Assembly: GCF_009671245.1 (NCBI RefSeq)
Contig: NZ_VTFS01000006.1
Location: forward strand, 1,345 to 65,344
DNA from: Marinicella rhabdoformis
Lineage (GTDB): Bacteria; Pseudomonadota; Gammaproteobacteria; Xanthomonadales; Marinicellaceae
DNA: 64,000 nt
Direction of reading: 5' to 3'
The translations under genes were made by a program, and so were the position numbers. The notes beneath the pieces were generated by a model. It saw only the letters and a list, made by a program, of their open reading frames with translations. It was not told the origin of the DNA and made no database searches. Below are positions 47,600-57,502 of the stretch, piece by piece; the first letter of the stretch is position 1; every line of letters begins with the position of its first letter.

Positions 47600-47641
47600 A
47601 AAGTCTCATATACACATCTCAATAATTAAAGTATCATATAC
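47600..47641 (+). repeat. Pair of 14-nt direct repeats before the resolvase gene (possible res-like subsites)
   Basis: AAAGTCTCATATAC at 47600-47613 and AAAGTATCATATAC at 47628-47641 differ by one base and start 28 nt apart. They end 26 nt before the serine recombinase start, the usual location for resolvase-binding sites. The role is inferred from position. Confidence 0.45.
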
Positions 47642-47667
47642 CCTTATTTTTATGGTTTATTGAGAAA

Positions 47668-48240
47668 ATGGGTAAAAAAATCGGATATGCCAGGGTTTCA
47701 ACTGATGACCAGGAGTTAAATCTGCAAATAGATTCATTAAAAAAAGCTGGCTGTACTGAAGAATTCATTTTCACCGACAAAATATCAGGAGCTAAAAGTT
47801 CAAGGCCGGGATTGGACCAATGTCTTAAACAGCTCAAATCTGGTGACACACTGATTGTATGGAGACTTGACCGGTTAGGACGATCGATGTCACACCTGGT
47901 AAACCTGATTGAGTCTCTTTTAGAAAACAACATTGGTTTTAAATCTGTCCAAGACGGTGCCATTGACACCACCACTGCATCAGGAGAGCTGATGTTTAAC
48001 ATTTTCTCAGCATTGGCTCAATTTGAACGCAGATTAATTCAAGAAAGAACCAATGCAGGTCTGGCAGCAGCAAGAGCTCGAGGTAGGCTCGGTGGCAGGC
48101 CTAAGAAGTCAGCAAATGACCCAAAAGTTAGAATGGCCCAAGAAATGAATAAAAACAAATCATTGTCAATCAATGAAATTTGTTCATCACTAGAAATATC
48201 GAGAGCCACCTTTTACAGATACATATCGCTAGAAAAATAA
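47668..48240 (+). CDS. Serine recombinase/resolvase
   Basis: 190 residues of the small serine recombinase (resolvase/invertase) family. The N-terminal catalytic domain has KIGYARVSTDDQ with nucleophile Ser11 and WRLDRLGRS with catalytic arginines. Next come FSALAQFERRLIQERTNAGLAAARARGRLGGRP and a C-terminal helix-turn-helix (SINEICSSLEISRATFYRYI). It resembles Tn3-type resolvases and may resolve cointegrates or invert DNA. No Tn3 transposase is nearby, so it is either a stand-alone gene of the island or a remnant of a transposon. A HEPN-like gene follows after 11 nt. Confidence 0.93.
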   Translation: MGKKIGYARVSTDDQELNLQIDSLKKAGCTEEFIFTDKISGAKSSRPGLDQCLKQLKSGDTLIVWRLDRLGRSMSHLVNLIESLLENNIGFKSVQDGAIDTTTASGELMFNIFSALAQFERRLIQERTNAGLAAARARGRLGGRPKKSANDPKVRMAQEMNKNKSLSINEICSSLEISRATFYRYISLEK

Positions 48241-48251
48241 AGGAAGGAAAT

Positions 48252-48897
48252 ATGGATGGAGCTAAAACTATTGAAAAATGGAAAAGTTGGCTTAAACGAA
48301 TCAAAGTTGAAGCCCAAAATTTAGTTATGTACCGATCCATGTTTAAAGATGTGATTGAAATCATAAACGAGAATGCTGAGCTACATGAGGACAATCATTT
48401 TTATCGTTATATGAATGATTCACATATAGCACTAATTGTTATGGGCTTAAGACGGCAAATCAAGAATGATAAACAAAGTATATCCATAGTACGTCTGTTA
48501 ACCGAAATCTCAGAAGCACCACATTTGATGTATCGAGAAAACTATACTGAGCTTTATTCCGATAGCTCAATAGCATTTTTGGCAGATGAACATTTCGACC
48601 TTTTCTGTGAAAACCCAAATGATCAACATGTTTCAAAAAATATGGTGTTATCAGATATTCAAGACTTTAAAGAATCAACTGAACTTGTTGAGAGCTATGC
48701 TGATAGATTCATTGCCCACTCTGATAAACGTGGCTCAAAAAAATTGCCTACTTTCGAAGATATCGACAATTGCTTAAAAATTCTAGACAAGATTTATTGT
48801 AAATATAACGTCTTATTTTATGCACAGTCAATGGATAGCCTAAATCCCACATTTCAATACCATTGGAAGAAAATATTTGAAATTCCCTGGATACCAA

Positions 48898-48911
<14 letters not shown>
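48252..48911 (+). CDS. HEPN-like (AbiU2-type) protein
   Basis: 219 residues, all-helical, AT-rich. ATG 48252 has AGGAAGG 4 nt upstream and is clearly better than an upstream alternative inside the resolvase gene. The segment from WLKRIKVEAQNLVMYRSMF to LRRQIKNDKQSISIVRLL and later DRFIAHSDKRGSK followed by YCKYNVLFY resembles the AbiU2/HEPN arrangement, with an R-x3-H approximating the HEPN RNase motif. HEPN proteins often act as RNases in abortive infection or as toxins. It overlaps the next gene by 14 nt. The family assignment is tentative, from recall of patterns only. Confidence 0.55.
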
Positions 48912-50029
<1,118 letters not shown>

Positions 50030-50116
50030 TGACAGACTAAAAGAAAATTAGACTTTCTCCAAAATTTTGGAAAATATATTCCATAGATATTTTTGCTATT
50101 CACAAAATCGTTAGGC
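50030..50116. other. AT-rich remnant sequence between IS and decayed phosphoesterase
   Basis: No gene seen. Together with 50117-50713 it makes a 684-bp stretch without an intact gene: a decayed phosphoesterase, 20-bp repeats and a dif-like inverted repeat. The right end of the IS3-family element must lie in this segment or just beyond, but its inverted repeat could not be identified. Confidence 0.5.
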
Positions 50117-50418
50117 TGGCTTTCAAATAAATTGAATGAACTAGAAGGTCAAAAGAACATTGTGGTTACTCATTTTGCTTGCGATCATTGCCTGATCATT
50201 ACAGAGATAATGTTATTATTGCTGCGTATGCTTCTAATTTAGAAAATGAAATAGTAAAACATAATCCACGAGCGTTGATATATGGTCACTTGCATAGCAG
50301 CTCAAACTATAAAATTAAAGAAACACAAGTTGTATGAAACCCCAGAGGATATTCTGACGAAAGAAACCACGAATTCGGTAATAATTTAATCATTGATGAT
50401 TACTTGATTTTATATTGA
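50117..50418 (+). pseudogene. Decayed metallophosphoesterase, C-terminal remnant
   Basis: Translation shows WLSNKLNELEGQKNIVVTHFA, then after a frame change at about 50190 PDHYRDNVIIAAYASNLE, PRALIYGHLHSS and YKIKETQVV, an in-frame TGA, NPRGYSDERNHEFGNN and a stop at 50416-50418. THxA and YGHLHS are metal-binding motifs of calcineurin-like phosphoesterases. One frameshift plus one nonsense codon (TGA where Cys is usual) mark it as dead. The N-terminal half is missing. Confidence 0.75.
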
Positions 50419-50507
50419 ACAAAAAATTCAAGGGTCAATTGGAAACTAAGGCTTATCAGAGTCATAAATTCAAATGTTTAGTTTGACGTCTACAGCCGGT
50501 GTTTTAT

Positions 50508-50588
50508 TTTAGTAGGTTAGTTGTAAGTTTAGTAGGTTAGTTGTAAGTTTAGTGGGTTAGTTGTGAAATGTTTAGTGTTTTAGTTGTA
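50508..50588 (+). repeat. Three to four 20-bp direct repeats
   Basis: TTTAGTAGGTTAGTTGTAAG occurs at 50508-50527 and 50528-50547. A third copy at 50548-50567 has G for A at one site and a divergent end, and a shorter degenerate copy lies at 50571-50588. They sit about 125-205 nt upstream of the tyrosine recombinase start, as recombinase arm sites or iterons often do. No function is shown. Confidence 0.8.
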
Positions 50589-50625
50589 CCTCCAACCAAT
50601 CGCGATGCCTAAGCTTAAACAATCT

Positions 50626-50661
50626 CACTATGTCCGATACCGTTTAGTATTGGACATAGTG
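50626..50661. repeat. dif-like inverted repeat, 15-bp arms around 6 bp
   Basis: CACTATGTCCGATAC (50626-50640), a CGTTTA spacer, then GTATTGGACATAGTG (50647-50661). The arms match at 14 of 15 positions, the exception being a G-T wobble. Inverted arms around a 6-bp centre have the geometry of a tyrosine-recombinase crossover site, and the recombinase gene starts 52 nt downstream. No T-run follows, which speaks against a terminator. Confidence 0.7.
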
Positions 50662-50713
50662 TAAATGTCAGTATATAATAAGCTGGTATTAATATTTATA
50701 TATCAATTACATA

Positions 50714-51952
50714 ATGTCTTTATTTAAACCAGTTCCTTTATATCCAGTTTATACAGAACTAAAACAAATAGCTTTGAATGACTATCCTCAATTACATTCA
50801 CTCTTAAATGAAATGAATAAATGGCAACGTGAACATTTTGAATGGGGAAAACAATATCTTGAATACATTGGTCGAAATAAATCGGAACACTCATACATAC
50901 GTTTTAGGAATGAAGTTGAACGATTTTTATTGTGGGCATGCTTTATCAAGGAAAAACCAATTGATGAGTACAAAAAGTCTGACGTTTTAGATTATGCAGA
51001 TTTTTGCTGGAAACCGCCAGTTCAGTGGATAGCGACACACAACAACGACAGGTTTATATTTAATGATGGTTATTTTGAATCAAATAAAGATTGGCGTCCT
51101 TTTAAAATACAAGCTCCCAAAAGCCAAGCCAATAAAGTCATAGAGAAAAAACAATACAAGCCGTCACAACAGACACTGACATCGACATTTACAGCTGTTA
51201 TTTCATTTTATAATTATTTGATGGGTGAAGATTTTGTATTGGGTAATCCAGCACAAATTGCTAAAAAGGACTGCAAACACTTCATCACAGAATCACAAAT
51301 CAAAGAACCTAAGCGACTGACTGAAGACCAATGGCAATTTGTGCTGGATACAGCCACAGAAATGGCTGATGAGAATCCCTTGTATGAACGTAATTTGTTT
51401 ATTATTGCTGCATTAAAAGTATTGTTTTTAAGGATTTCAGAGTTGTCTGAACGTCCTTCCTGGAGCCCTGAAATGGGTCATTTTTGGCAAGATCACGATG
51501 ATAACTGGTGGTTAAGGGTTTACGGAAAAGGCAGGAAAATCAGAGATGTATCTGTTCCTTTAGACTTTTTACATTATTTGAAGCGTTACCGTGAATCACG
51601 TCAATTATCATCGTTACCAATCAGCGATGAGCGCAGTGTGATGGTAGAAAAAATCCGTGGGCAGGGCGGTATGACTTCTCGTCATTTAAGGCGTTTGGTT
51701 CAACAATCATTTGATCATGCCTATGAAAAAATGAGCAGGTCTGTCTCCCCTACTCACGCCAGAAAGTTAAAAGAAGCAACCACACATTGGTTAAGACACA
51801 CTGGTGCCAGTATGGAAGTTGAAAGAGGCAGGGCACTTAAAGATTTATCCGAAGATTTAGGCCATGCAAGTATGGCAACAACCGATACTGTGTATGTACA
51901 GACCGAAAACAAAAAGCGTGCTGAAAGCGGGAAAAGCAGAAAGGTTGATTAA
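50714..51952 (+). CDS. Tyrosine recombinase/site-specific integrase
   Basis: 412 residues. An unusually long N-terminal DNA-binding region (about 1-190) is followed by the catalytic domain with all expected residues: Arg240 (LRISELSE), Lys272 (YGKGRKIR), His358 and Arg361 (HWLRH), His384 (LGHAS) and nucleophile Tyr394 (DTVYVQ). It resembles chromosomal integrases found as single genes in many gammaproteobacteria. It probably recombines at the repeats just upstream and may be responsible for the island's mobility. The reading frame is intact, in contrast with the decayed genes to its left. Confidence 0.92.
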   Translation: MSLFKPVPLYPVYTELKQIALNDYPQLHSLLNEMNKWQREHFEWGKQYLEYIGRNKSEHSYIRFRNEVERFLLWACFIKEKPIDEYKKSDVLDYADFCWKPPVQWIATHNNDRFIFNDGYFESNKDWRPFKIQAPKSQANKVIEKKQYKPSQQTLTSTFTAVISFYNYLMGEDFVLGNPAQIAKKDCKHFITESQIKEPKRLTEDQWQFVLDTATEMADENPLYERNLFIIAALKVLFLRISELSERPSWSPEMGHFWQDHDDNWWLRVYGKGRKIRDVSVPLDFLHYLKRYRESRQLSSLPISDERSVMVEKIRGQGGMTSRHLRRLVQQSFDHAYEKMSRSVSPTHARKLKEATTHWLRHTGASMEVERGRALKDLSEDLGHASMATTDTVYVQTENKKRAESGKSRKVD

Positions 51953-52002
51953 ATCATTAGCTACTCATAGCTAACGTCATCTTGGTTGTAATATGACAAC
52001 AG

Positions 52003-52317
52003 TTAAGACAGTTTTAATGTGCCAGTTCCTGATCCTTTGACCTTTTTACAGGTCCAAACAGTATATTGTGATTGGCAATTATTAGGCTCTTTAGACCTTC
52101 TGTAACACAGTCTATCAGAACCAGAGACAGTAAATCCTTTGGCCACATTTTCATAAGTATCTAGCAGCTTACTTTTGGGGTTGTTTTCTAAGCCTGTAGT
52201 GACCTGGACTTTACAAATATTGTCGAAAACTGATGATTCTAGCTTAACTGTGCCAGCAAATGCATTTGATGACAAAATGAGGACGCTAACAGCAAGTGTT
52301 GATATGATGTATTTCAT
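52003..52317 (-). CDS. Small exported cysteine-containing protein, unknown
   Basis: 104 residues. A clear signal peptide (MKYIISTLAVSVLILSSNAFAG, cleavage after AFA) precedes a mature part of about 82 residues with four cysteines (DNICKV, DRLCYRR, PNNCQSQ, VWTCKK), likely two disulfides in the periplasm or outside. The C-terminus is Gly/Thr/Lys rich. I do not recognise the family. It lies alone between the integrase (convergent) and another small exported protein. Confidence 0.7.
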   Translation of the reverse strand: MKYIISTLAVSVLILSSNAFAGTVKLESSVFDNICKVQVTTGLENNPKSKLLDTYENVAKGFTVSGSDRLCYRRSKEPNNCQSQYTVWTCKKVKGSGTGTLKLS

Positions 52318-52477
52318 ATGTGTTGTTGCTCAATAGGTTTTAGAGTTTTGATGTTTAACTTTGTTTTATAACTTAAACTGATTGTATATAGTTAATAAAA
52401 AGGTGTAATCCAAATATTGGGCTTAAACAGCATCCTTGCCGTTTATTTACAAAACCTTAAATTAAACTATGTTTTTG

Positions 52478-53011
52478 TTATAGTTTAGATCTTTTCATTC
52501 CTAAAGCAGTACGTACAAAGTTATTCATTTTTTCAGCAAAGTCTCTTTTTCCCTTGTTTTCACTTCCGCCAATTAAACCACCAATCTTCCTATCAACAAC
52601 TCTGTCTTTTTTTAATAATTCCCCTGTTTCTTTGTCATATAATTCAGCTTCAATTTGAATTTTTTGTTTACCAGCACCAAAACCAACCATATACCTCATA
52701 ACTCGGCTGCCTTTTTTGTAATCAGAAACAGTGCCTTTCAATTCCAGAGCACTACTTTGTGAAGGACATAAATCTTCTGCTCCCTTTTTTGCTTCTAATC
52801 CATTTTTGTCAATATTTAATTCAGTACGGACGTATGTTTGAATTATGTTTAAAGTTTCTTCTGGTATTTCAGCAGCTCTAGCAAAGGCACGTGACGAAAT
52901 ATTTTCTCTATCAACTTCAAATACATTAACTTCGATACAGTCATAAGTTTTTGAAAATGAAGAAAAAGAAGCAAACAGTGCTATAGAAGATATAAAAACT
53001 TTTGTATTCAT
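52478..53011 (-). CDS. DUF4410-like exported protein
   Basis: 177 residues from ATG 53011, which has AAGAGA upstream and starts a signal peptide (MNTKVFISSIALFASFSSFSK); an upstream in-frame start at 53047 would place 12 charged residues before it. The mature protein contains GTVSDYKKGSRVMRYMVGFG, IEAELYDKETGELL and a Gly-rich KIGGLIGGSENKG segment, the pattern of DUF4410 envelope proteins. Function is unknown. It is AT-rich like the island to its left. Confidence 0.72.
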   Translation of the reverse strand: MNTKVFISSIALFASFSSFSKTYDCIEVNVFEVDRENISSRAFARAAEIPEETLNIIQTYVRTELNIDKNGLEAKKGAEDLCPSQSSALELKGTVSDYKKGSRVMRYMVGFGAGKQKIQIEAELYDKETGELLKKDRVVDRKIGGLIGGSENKGKRDFAEKMNNFVRTALGMKRSKL

Positions 53012-53247
53012 GGATTCTCTTGTTGTGTGATTAATATAGGCCATCAAATCAAAATAAAACTTTTGTATTTGAATAACAATTTGTAAATTTTCTAAATCTT
53101 AGCACCATAATAATAAATTACAAATACTGAGTTCAAAAAAATTAAATCCAATAAATCCACCCCTCTATTGTTGTTATGGCAAAGGTCATATCTGGCGTAG
53201 CTTTGAAAGGCGATGTGACTACATTGAAATAATTATAAAAGCCTTAA

Positions 53248-55215
53248 TTACTCAACCAACCTATATTTTTCATTGTTGTATGCCCAGCTTGAAAATTGGG
53301 CATGTGCCAATGCGGTGTCGTCAGGTATAAAGGCCTGAGAGAAGTCAATGTTTCCGCTTTTGATTGCATATTGGATGGGCTTTTTCTCGGGTTGTAAATA
53401 TACGATGTGATCTTCAGTCATATAAGCTTGGTTGTTAGCATATTGCATTACTGCCCTGCCCTGATAATCAGCCTCAATTTGGGTTAAATCTTGTCCAATC
53501 ATGGGTGTGGCGGTTTCTATGCCCAATAAACTTAATAATGTCGGTGCCAAGTCTATTTGGCTGACCAAGGTATCATCTACTTTCTGGCCTACTTCTTCAC
53601 TGATGATGAACCCAGGTATATGAAAACGGTTGATGGGCACCATCTCATCGCCCATCACGCGGGCATCATGATCGGCAACAACCAAAACAATTGAATCTTT
53701 CAGCATGTCATTGGATTCTAGCTCGTCCAGAAACTTGCCCAAAGCAAAGTCAGCGTACTTAACAGCGTTATTAACGGTATGCTTCTCTTTATCATACTGT
53801 TCAATCTTGTTGTCTGGGTATTCAAATGGTGTGTGGTTACTGGAAGAAAAAATCAAACTGAATTTGGGTTTATCTGACGGTTTATTCAGATATTCAATCG
53901 CATTGTTGAACAGGTCCCCATCTGAAACACCCCAGTTGCCTTTGAACTCTGGGTTTTTATAATCATTTTGATCAATAGTAAAATCAAAGCCATTGGCTAA
54001 GAAAAATCCCTTCATGTTATCAAAATGACTTTCTCCACCATAAATGAAACTATTTTCATAGCCAGCTTCCCTCATACTTTGAGCAATCGTATAAAAATTA
54101 CTTTGTGCTTTGGGCAGTTTCAATACTGCACGTGCTGGTGAGGGTAAAAAGCCTGTGGTGATGGCCTCAAGTCCCCTGGCTGAACGAGTTCCTGTGGCGT
54201 ATAAGTTATTAAAAAACCAACTTTTCTCTTTCCATTTATCAATATTTGGCGTCAAAGGTAAGCCACCCAATGAACCAACAAACTGCGCCCCCAAGCTCTC
54301 TTCAACAACAATGATGAGGTTCTTCTTTTTAAAAGGGAAGCTTGCTTTTTGGGTGTGTAAAGTGGGTCGATTTTTATCTGTAAAAACAGCATGTTTAGTC
54401 ATGTTAGCCCTGATGATTTCTATCATTCTGTCGCTATCAATGTTGCCATAAAGTTCAGATGCAGAAGCTTCATTTTTCATTTGGTAGATGGCATATAACA
54501 CACTGTATGTTGAGTTCAACGGTAAGGTGTTTAACAAACGATCTTGGCTGAAAGCGACCATGGCTGGGTTGATGGGCCTGTGCTGAAAACCTGATCGTAT
54601 GGCAACAAAAAACACCGGGATCAAAAGCAGCAATAAAAGTGTGTTTTTGATGCTTCTTTGTGAATGTATTGGGTCATGTGATTTAAGCCAAGAACGGGTC
54701 AGCCATGCACTCGAGATTACTAACACAACAGCTACAAGCATTTGTAAAAAATAACCTTTTAACAACATACCAGCCACTTCATTGGGACTGGACAAATATT
54801 CAAAAAACAAACGGTTGGGCCGGGCGTTGTATTCAAACAAAAAAGAAGGTGTGGCACATTCCATTAACACCAAAATAATTAAAAACGACCAGCACCACCA
54901 CCTTGTAAATCGATCAACAAAACTTGTCAACCTGGGTAGAATCAGTGACAAAAGTATCAGCAGGTAAGGCACCGTTAAAATTTGAAACAAAGTAGCGACA
55001 TCTATGCGAAAACCGCCCCACAGGATTTGGCTTAAGTCATTAAAACCTGACAACCTATCAACGTACATGGTGGTGAAAATTAGCCTTGTAAAACTGAGCA
55101 AAAAAAATGCAGAAATTAAAAATTTAAATGGCAGCTGTAATTTTATAATTCCAATACGATTTCCAAGCCTGTTTTGCAAGTTGTTCTTTCGTGATAAATT
55201 CAATTGACTATCCAT
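53248..55215 (-). CDS. LTA-synthase-family phosphoglycerol/phosphoethanolamine transferase
   Basis: 655 residues. About five TM helices (residues 30-215) precede a periplasmic sulfatase-fold domain (about 290-620). LIIVVEESLGAQF holds the first metal-binding Glu, GTRSARGLEAITTG the nucleophile Thr, and VVADHDARVMGDE and NRFHIPGF the metal-binding Asp/His residues. Family members transfer glycerol-phosphate or similar head groups from lipids to envelope glycans or polymers (LtaS, OpgB-like). In a Gram-negative this may decorate periplasmic glucans or lipopolysaccharide. It is a single-gene unit with no helpful neighbours. Confidence 0.88.
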   Translation of the reverse strand: MDSQLNLSRKNNLQNRLGNRIGIIKLQLPFKFLISAFFLLSFTRLIFTTMYVDRLSGFNDLSQILWGGFRIDVATLFQILTVPYLLILLSLILPRLTSFVDRFTRWWCWSFLIILVLMECATPSFLFEYNARPNRLFFEYLSSPNEVAGMLLKGYFLQMLVAVVLVISSAWLTRSWLKSHDPIHSQRSIKNTLLLLLLIPVFFVAIRSGFQHRPINPAMVAFSQDRLLNTLPLNSTYSVLYAIYQMKNEASASELYGNIDSDRMIEIIRANMTKHAVFTDKNRPTLHTQKASFPFKKKNLIIVVEESLGAQFVGSLGGLPLTPNIDKWKEKSWFFNNLYATGTRSARGLEAITTGFLPSPARAVLKLPKAQSNFYTIAQSMREAGYENSFIYGGESHFDNMKGFFLANGFDFTIDQNDYKNPEFKGNWGVSDGDLFNNAIEYLNKPSDKPKFSLIFSSSNHTPFEYPDNKIEQYDKEKHTVNNAVKYADFALGKFLDELESNDMLKDSIVLVVADHDARVMGDEMVPINRFHIPGFIISEEVGQKVDDTLVSQIDLAPTLLSLLGIETATPMIGQDLTQIEADYQGRAVMQYANNQAYMTEDHIVYLQPEKKPIQYAIKSGNIDFSQAFIPDDTALAHAQFSSWAYNNEKYRLVE

Positions 55216-55386
55216 CTAATATGACTCAAATCTTTAGAGCGTATGTAAGTGAATAATCAATCGAACTATTTTTAAATTATTGACATTTGTTTGCTTAACA
55301 TTGCTCTAACCAATTTGAGTTTGGAAAAAAAGAAAACCAGAATTCAATCGCATGATTGAGTGAAACAAATACAAATTGGTTGATTT

Positions 55387-56031
55387 TTAGTCACTCAATT
55401 CTTCGTCAACTTTGGCCATTAGCTGTTCAATTTCGTTATGACGGCCTTGATCAGCTTTCGGTCTGTCGGCCCGTGGTTCGGCCATTTGGGCTTTCTTCAA
55501 ATGCTTTTTTGCTCTCACATAGTCGTCCTCTTCTTCAAACATGAATTCAGCATAAAAATAATTAGAATCAATGCCATTTGGATTCATTTTTAAACCTTTT
55601 TCTAAATTTTTTAATGCTTTTTTATCGCTACCAAACCCAATCGGCCAACCAGGCACTTTGCTGTAAAGCACACCCAAACTGGTGTAAGCCGAACCGTTCA
55701 ATACATCACCATTCATGTTGATGGCCGCTTCGTATGATTTTTTGGCATGTTTGGCCAAGCTCAAAGCTCCCAGTCCACCTTTGGCACCGGCATAACTGGA
55801 ATAAACAATGCCTTCCCATATCAGTGCTTCAGGTTGGTTTTCCTTTTTTAATGCCACTTTGGTGGCTGCTTGTGCCAGCTGCTCAAATGCCTTTTCTTTG
55901 GCATCTCCTTCAGGCAAATAGTTAACTTCAGCCCATTGTGATTGGATTTGCTTTACTTCTTCAGTTAATGATGCTGTGGCGGTATTTGTAATCAAAATGC
56001 CGAATAAAAACAGTTGTGTAATGGTTTTCAT
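55387..56031 (-). CDS. Exported TPR-like protein, last gene of the 55-59 kb operon
   Basis: 214 residues. A signal peptide (MKTITQLFLFGILITNTATA) precedes TPR-like helices: EALIWEGIVYSSYAG, AKHAKKSYEAAINMNGDVLNGSAYTSLGVLYSKVPG, then KALKNLEKGLKMNPN and DSNYFYAEFMFEEEDDYVRAKKHLKKA. It ends in a charged segment. It starts inside the SDR stop (4-nt overlap), so it is coupled to that operon. It is probably a periplasmic scaffold or partner for the pathway; the exact role is unknown. Confidence 0.8.
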   Translation of the reverse strand: MKTITQLFLFGILITNTATASLTEEVKQIQSQWAEVNYLPEGDAKEKAFEQLAQAATKVALKKENQPEALIWEGIVYSSYAGAKGGLGALSLAKHAKKSYEAAINMNGDVLNGSAYTSLGVLYSKVPGWPIGFGSDKKALKNLEKGLKMNPNGIDSNYFYAEFMFEEEDDYVRAKKHLKKAQMAEPRADRPKADQGRHNEIEQLMAKVDEELSD

Positions 56032-56834
56032 GAGTTCACCTTTTTGTTTAAATAAGATTGGATGGTTTTTTGGTCTTTGCTTATGGCCTTGGATACCATG
56101 TTGGGTAACAGTGCATTGATTTTGACAAACAGTTTTTCAGGCCAGCCGTAAAACTTTTCACTGTGGTTTTTTTCTATGGAACTGATAATCCACCGGGCAA
56201 TTTTTTGAGGCTTGTCCACTGCATTACCTAATTTCTCATTCAAGGCATTCACTGCTGATGTGTTGATGCCAGTTGCCATTGCCCTTGGAGCCAAATACTG
56301 GGCATTGACTGTGGTATTTATTAATTCGCGGTTCAATGCTTGAGTAAAGCCTCTGAGGCCAAATTTGCTTGCGCAATAGGTACTGAATCCGGGATAGCCT
56401 ATGCCACCAAAACTGGAACCGATGTTAATTATTCGTGCATGTTCGGCCTGTTGTAGCCACGGCATCAGCTGTTTAGATAAAACGATTGGTGTCAATAAAT
56501 TGACCTTTAATACATTTTCAATATCAGCTTCGTCACTGTTATTAAGAAAACTAGCATCACTTAGCGCAGCATTATTTATCAGCATGTGCTCAGGACTTTG
56601 TTTGTTTTCGAGCAGTGTTTTTAAAGCGGATGTTGTGGTCCTATCTGAAATGTCACCCACCACAACATCTGAGGTGTGTTTCAATGCACTTTGTAACTGC
56701 TGTAGTTTATTTGAATCACGGCCTAGTAACACCAAGTCAGCACCCTGCTCCGACAAAGCCTCAGCCAACACATGACCCAAGCCACCATAAGCACCTGTTA
56801 AGACCACGGTTTGATTTTTCCAATTGAAACTCAT
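56028..56834 (-). CDS. Short-chain dehydrogenase/reductase
   Basis: 268 residues from ATG 56834, which overlaps the preceding stop (ATGA) and gives the usual SDR N-terminus MSFNWKNQTVVLTGAYGGLG. The NAD(P)-binding TGAYGGLG motif, LINNAALS (NNAG-type), an IGSSFG serine and YCASKFGLRGF (Tyr and Lys of the active site) are all present. The C-terminus is hydrophobic and basic, as in SDRs acting on acyl or lipid substrates. Substrate unknown; the neighbours suggest reduction or oxidation of a fatty-acid-derived intermediate. Confidence 0.88.
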   Translation of the reverse strand: MSFNWKNQTVVLTGAYGGLGHVLAEALSEQGADLVLLGRDSNKLQQLQSALKHTSDVVVGDISDRTTTSALKTLLENKQSPEHMLINNAALSDASFLNNSDEADIENVLKVNLLTPIVLSKQLMPWLQQAEHARIINIGSSFGGIGYPGFSTYCASKFGLRGFTQALNRELINTTVNAQYLAPRAMATGINTSAVNALNEKLGNAVDKPQKIARWIISSIEKNHSEKFYGWPEKLFVKINALLPNMVSKAISKDQKTIQSYLNKKVNS

Positions 56835-57502
56835 GATACTGGTAGCCCCCTGAATATGCCGGCATACAGGTGATAGAATTTTTTGCACGACTTGATGACC
56901 TCTGACAATTGTGCCTCAGAAAGCTTATTAATCAAATCTTCAAAGAATTTTTGATGACCTTGATCCAAATCTCCATGTGAATAAAGGTAACTGAATGCTT
57001 TATTAGGCAAGCCTAAAGTGTTTTTTACACTGTTTGCCACATGTGTAGCAAGTAATACACTGGTGCCTTCTAAAACATGGACCAGGCCTAAAAATGTCAA
57101 CGGCCCTATTCTGTTAATGGAATCATAAGCATAAGCGACCATCATTTCGGTCGCAAAAGCAGGTTCTGAATCCCTGACTTCGGCGGCATCACCACCAGAG
57201 GCCGTGATGTCATTTAGAATCCATTGTTCATGACCAATCTCTTCTTCGATGTATTCGGCCATGGCTGTTCTGATCCATTCATCTTGGTGTGAAATTTTAC
57301 TACCCGTCAGCATCAATAATGGCACCGTGTGCTTCACGTGGTGATAGGCTTGAGTCAAGAATGCCACATAAGTTTCTAATTTGATGTCACCTTGAGTGGC
57401 TTGTTGTATCACTGGCAGTGACAATAGTTGTTGTTGTTCAGTTGCTGTTGCTTTGCATAACTTTTCAAATGGCTTGGCTAATGATTTCAGTGCGTGTTGC
57501 AT
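56831..57502 (-). CDS. Haem-oxygenase-like iron-containing redox enzyme
   Basis: 223 residues, all-helical, of the TenA/haem-oxygenase-like fold that NCBI names iron-containing redox enzyme. YVAFLTQAYHHVKHTVPLLM and AEYIEEEIGHEQWILNDI (Glu/His metal-ligand helix), then EGTSVLLATHVA and HGDLDQGHQKFFEDL (Asp/His) carry the expected iron ligands. Relatives include UndA (terminal-alkene formation from fatty acids) and CADD. It overlaps the ligase gene by 38 nt and the SDR gene by 4 nt. An oxidative step on an acyl substrate is inferred. Confidence 0.82.
   Translation of the reverse strand: MQHALKSLAKPFEKLCKATATEQQQLLSLPVIQQATQGDIKLETYVAFLTQAYHHVKHTVPLLMLTGSKISHQDEWIRTAMAEYIEEEIGHEQWILNDITASGGDAAEVRDSEPAFATEMMVAYAYDSINRIGPLTFLGLVHVLEGTSVLLATHVANSVKNTLGLPNKAFSYLYSHGDLDQGHQKFFEDLINKLSEAQLSEVIKSCKKFYHLYAGIFRGLPVS

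Noticed and set aside
48180..48251. Longer start for the HEPN-like gene inside the resolvase gene
   Set aside because: The ATG at 48252 has a strong AGGAAGG ribosome-binding site; the extra residues would only overlap the resolvase helix-turn-helix region.
50105..50120. GTTAGGC at 50110-50116 as an integron attC core site
   Set aside because: No matching GCCTAAC partner with attC-like spacing was found and the site lies beside a decayed phosphoesterase; the neighbouring recombinase also lacks a visible IntI-specific feature.
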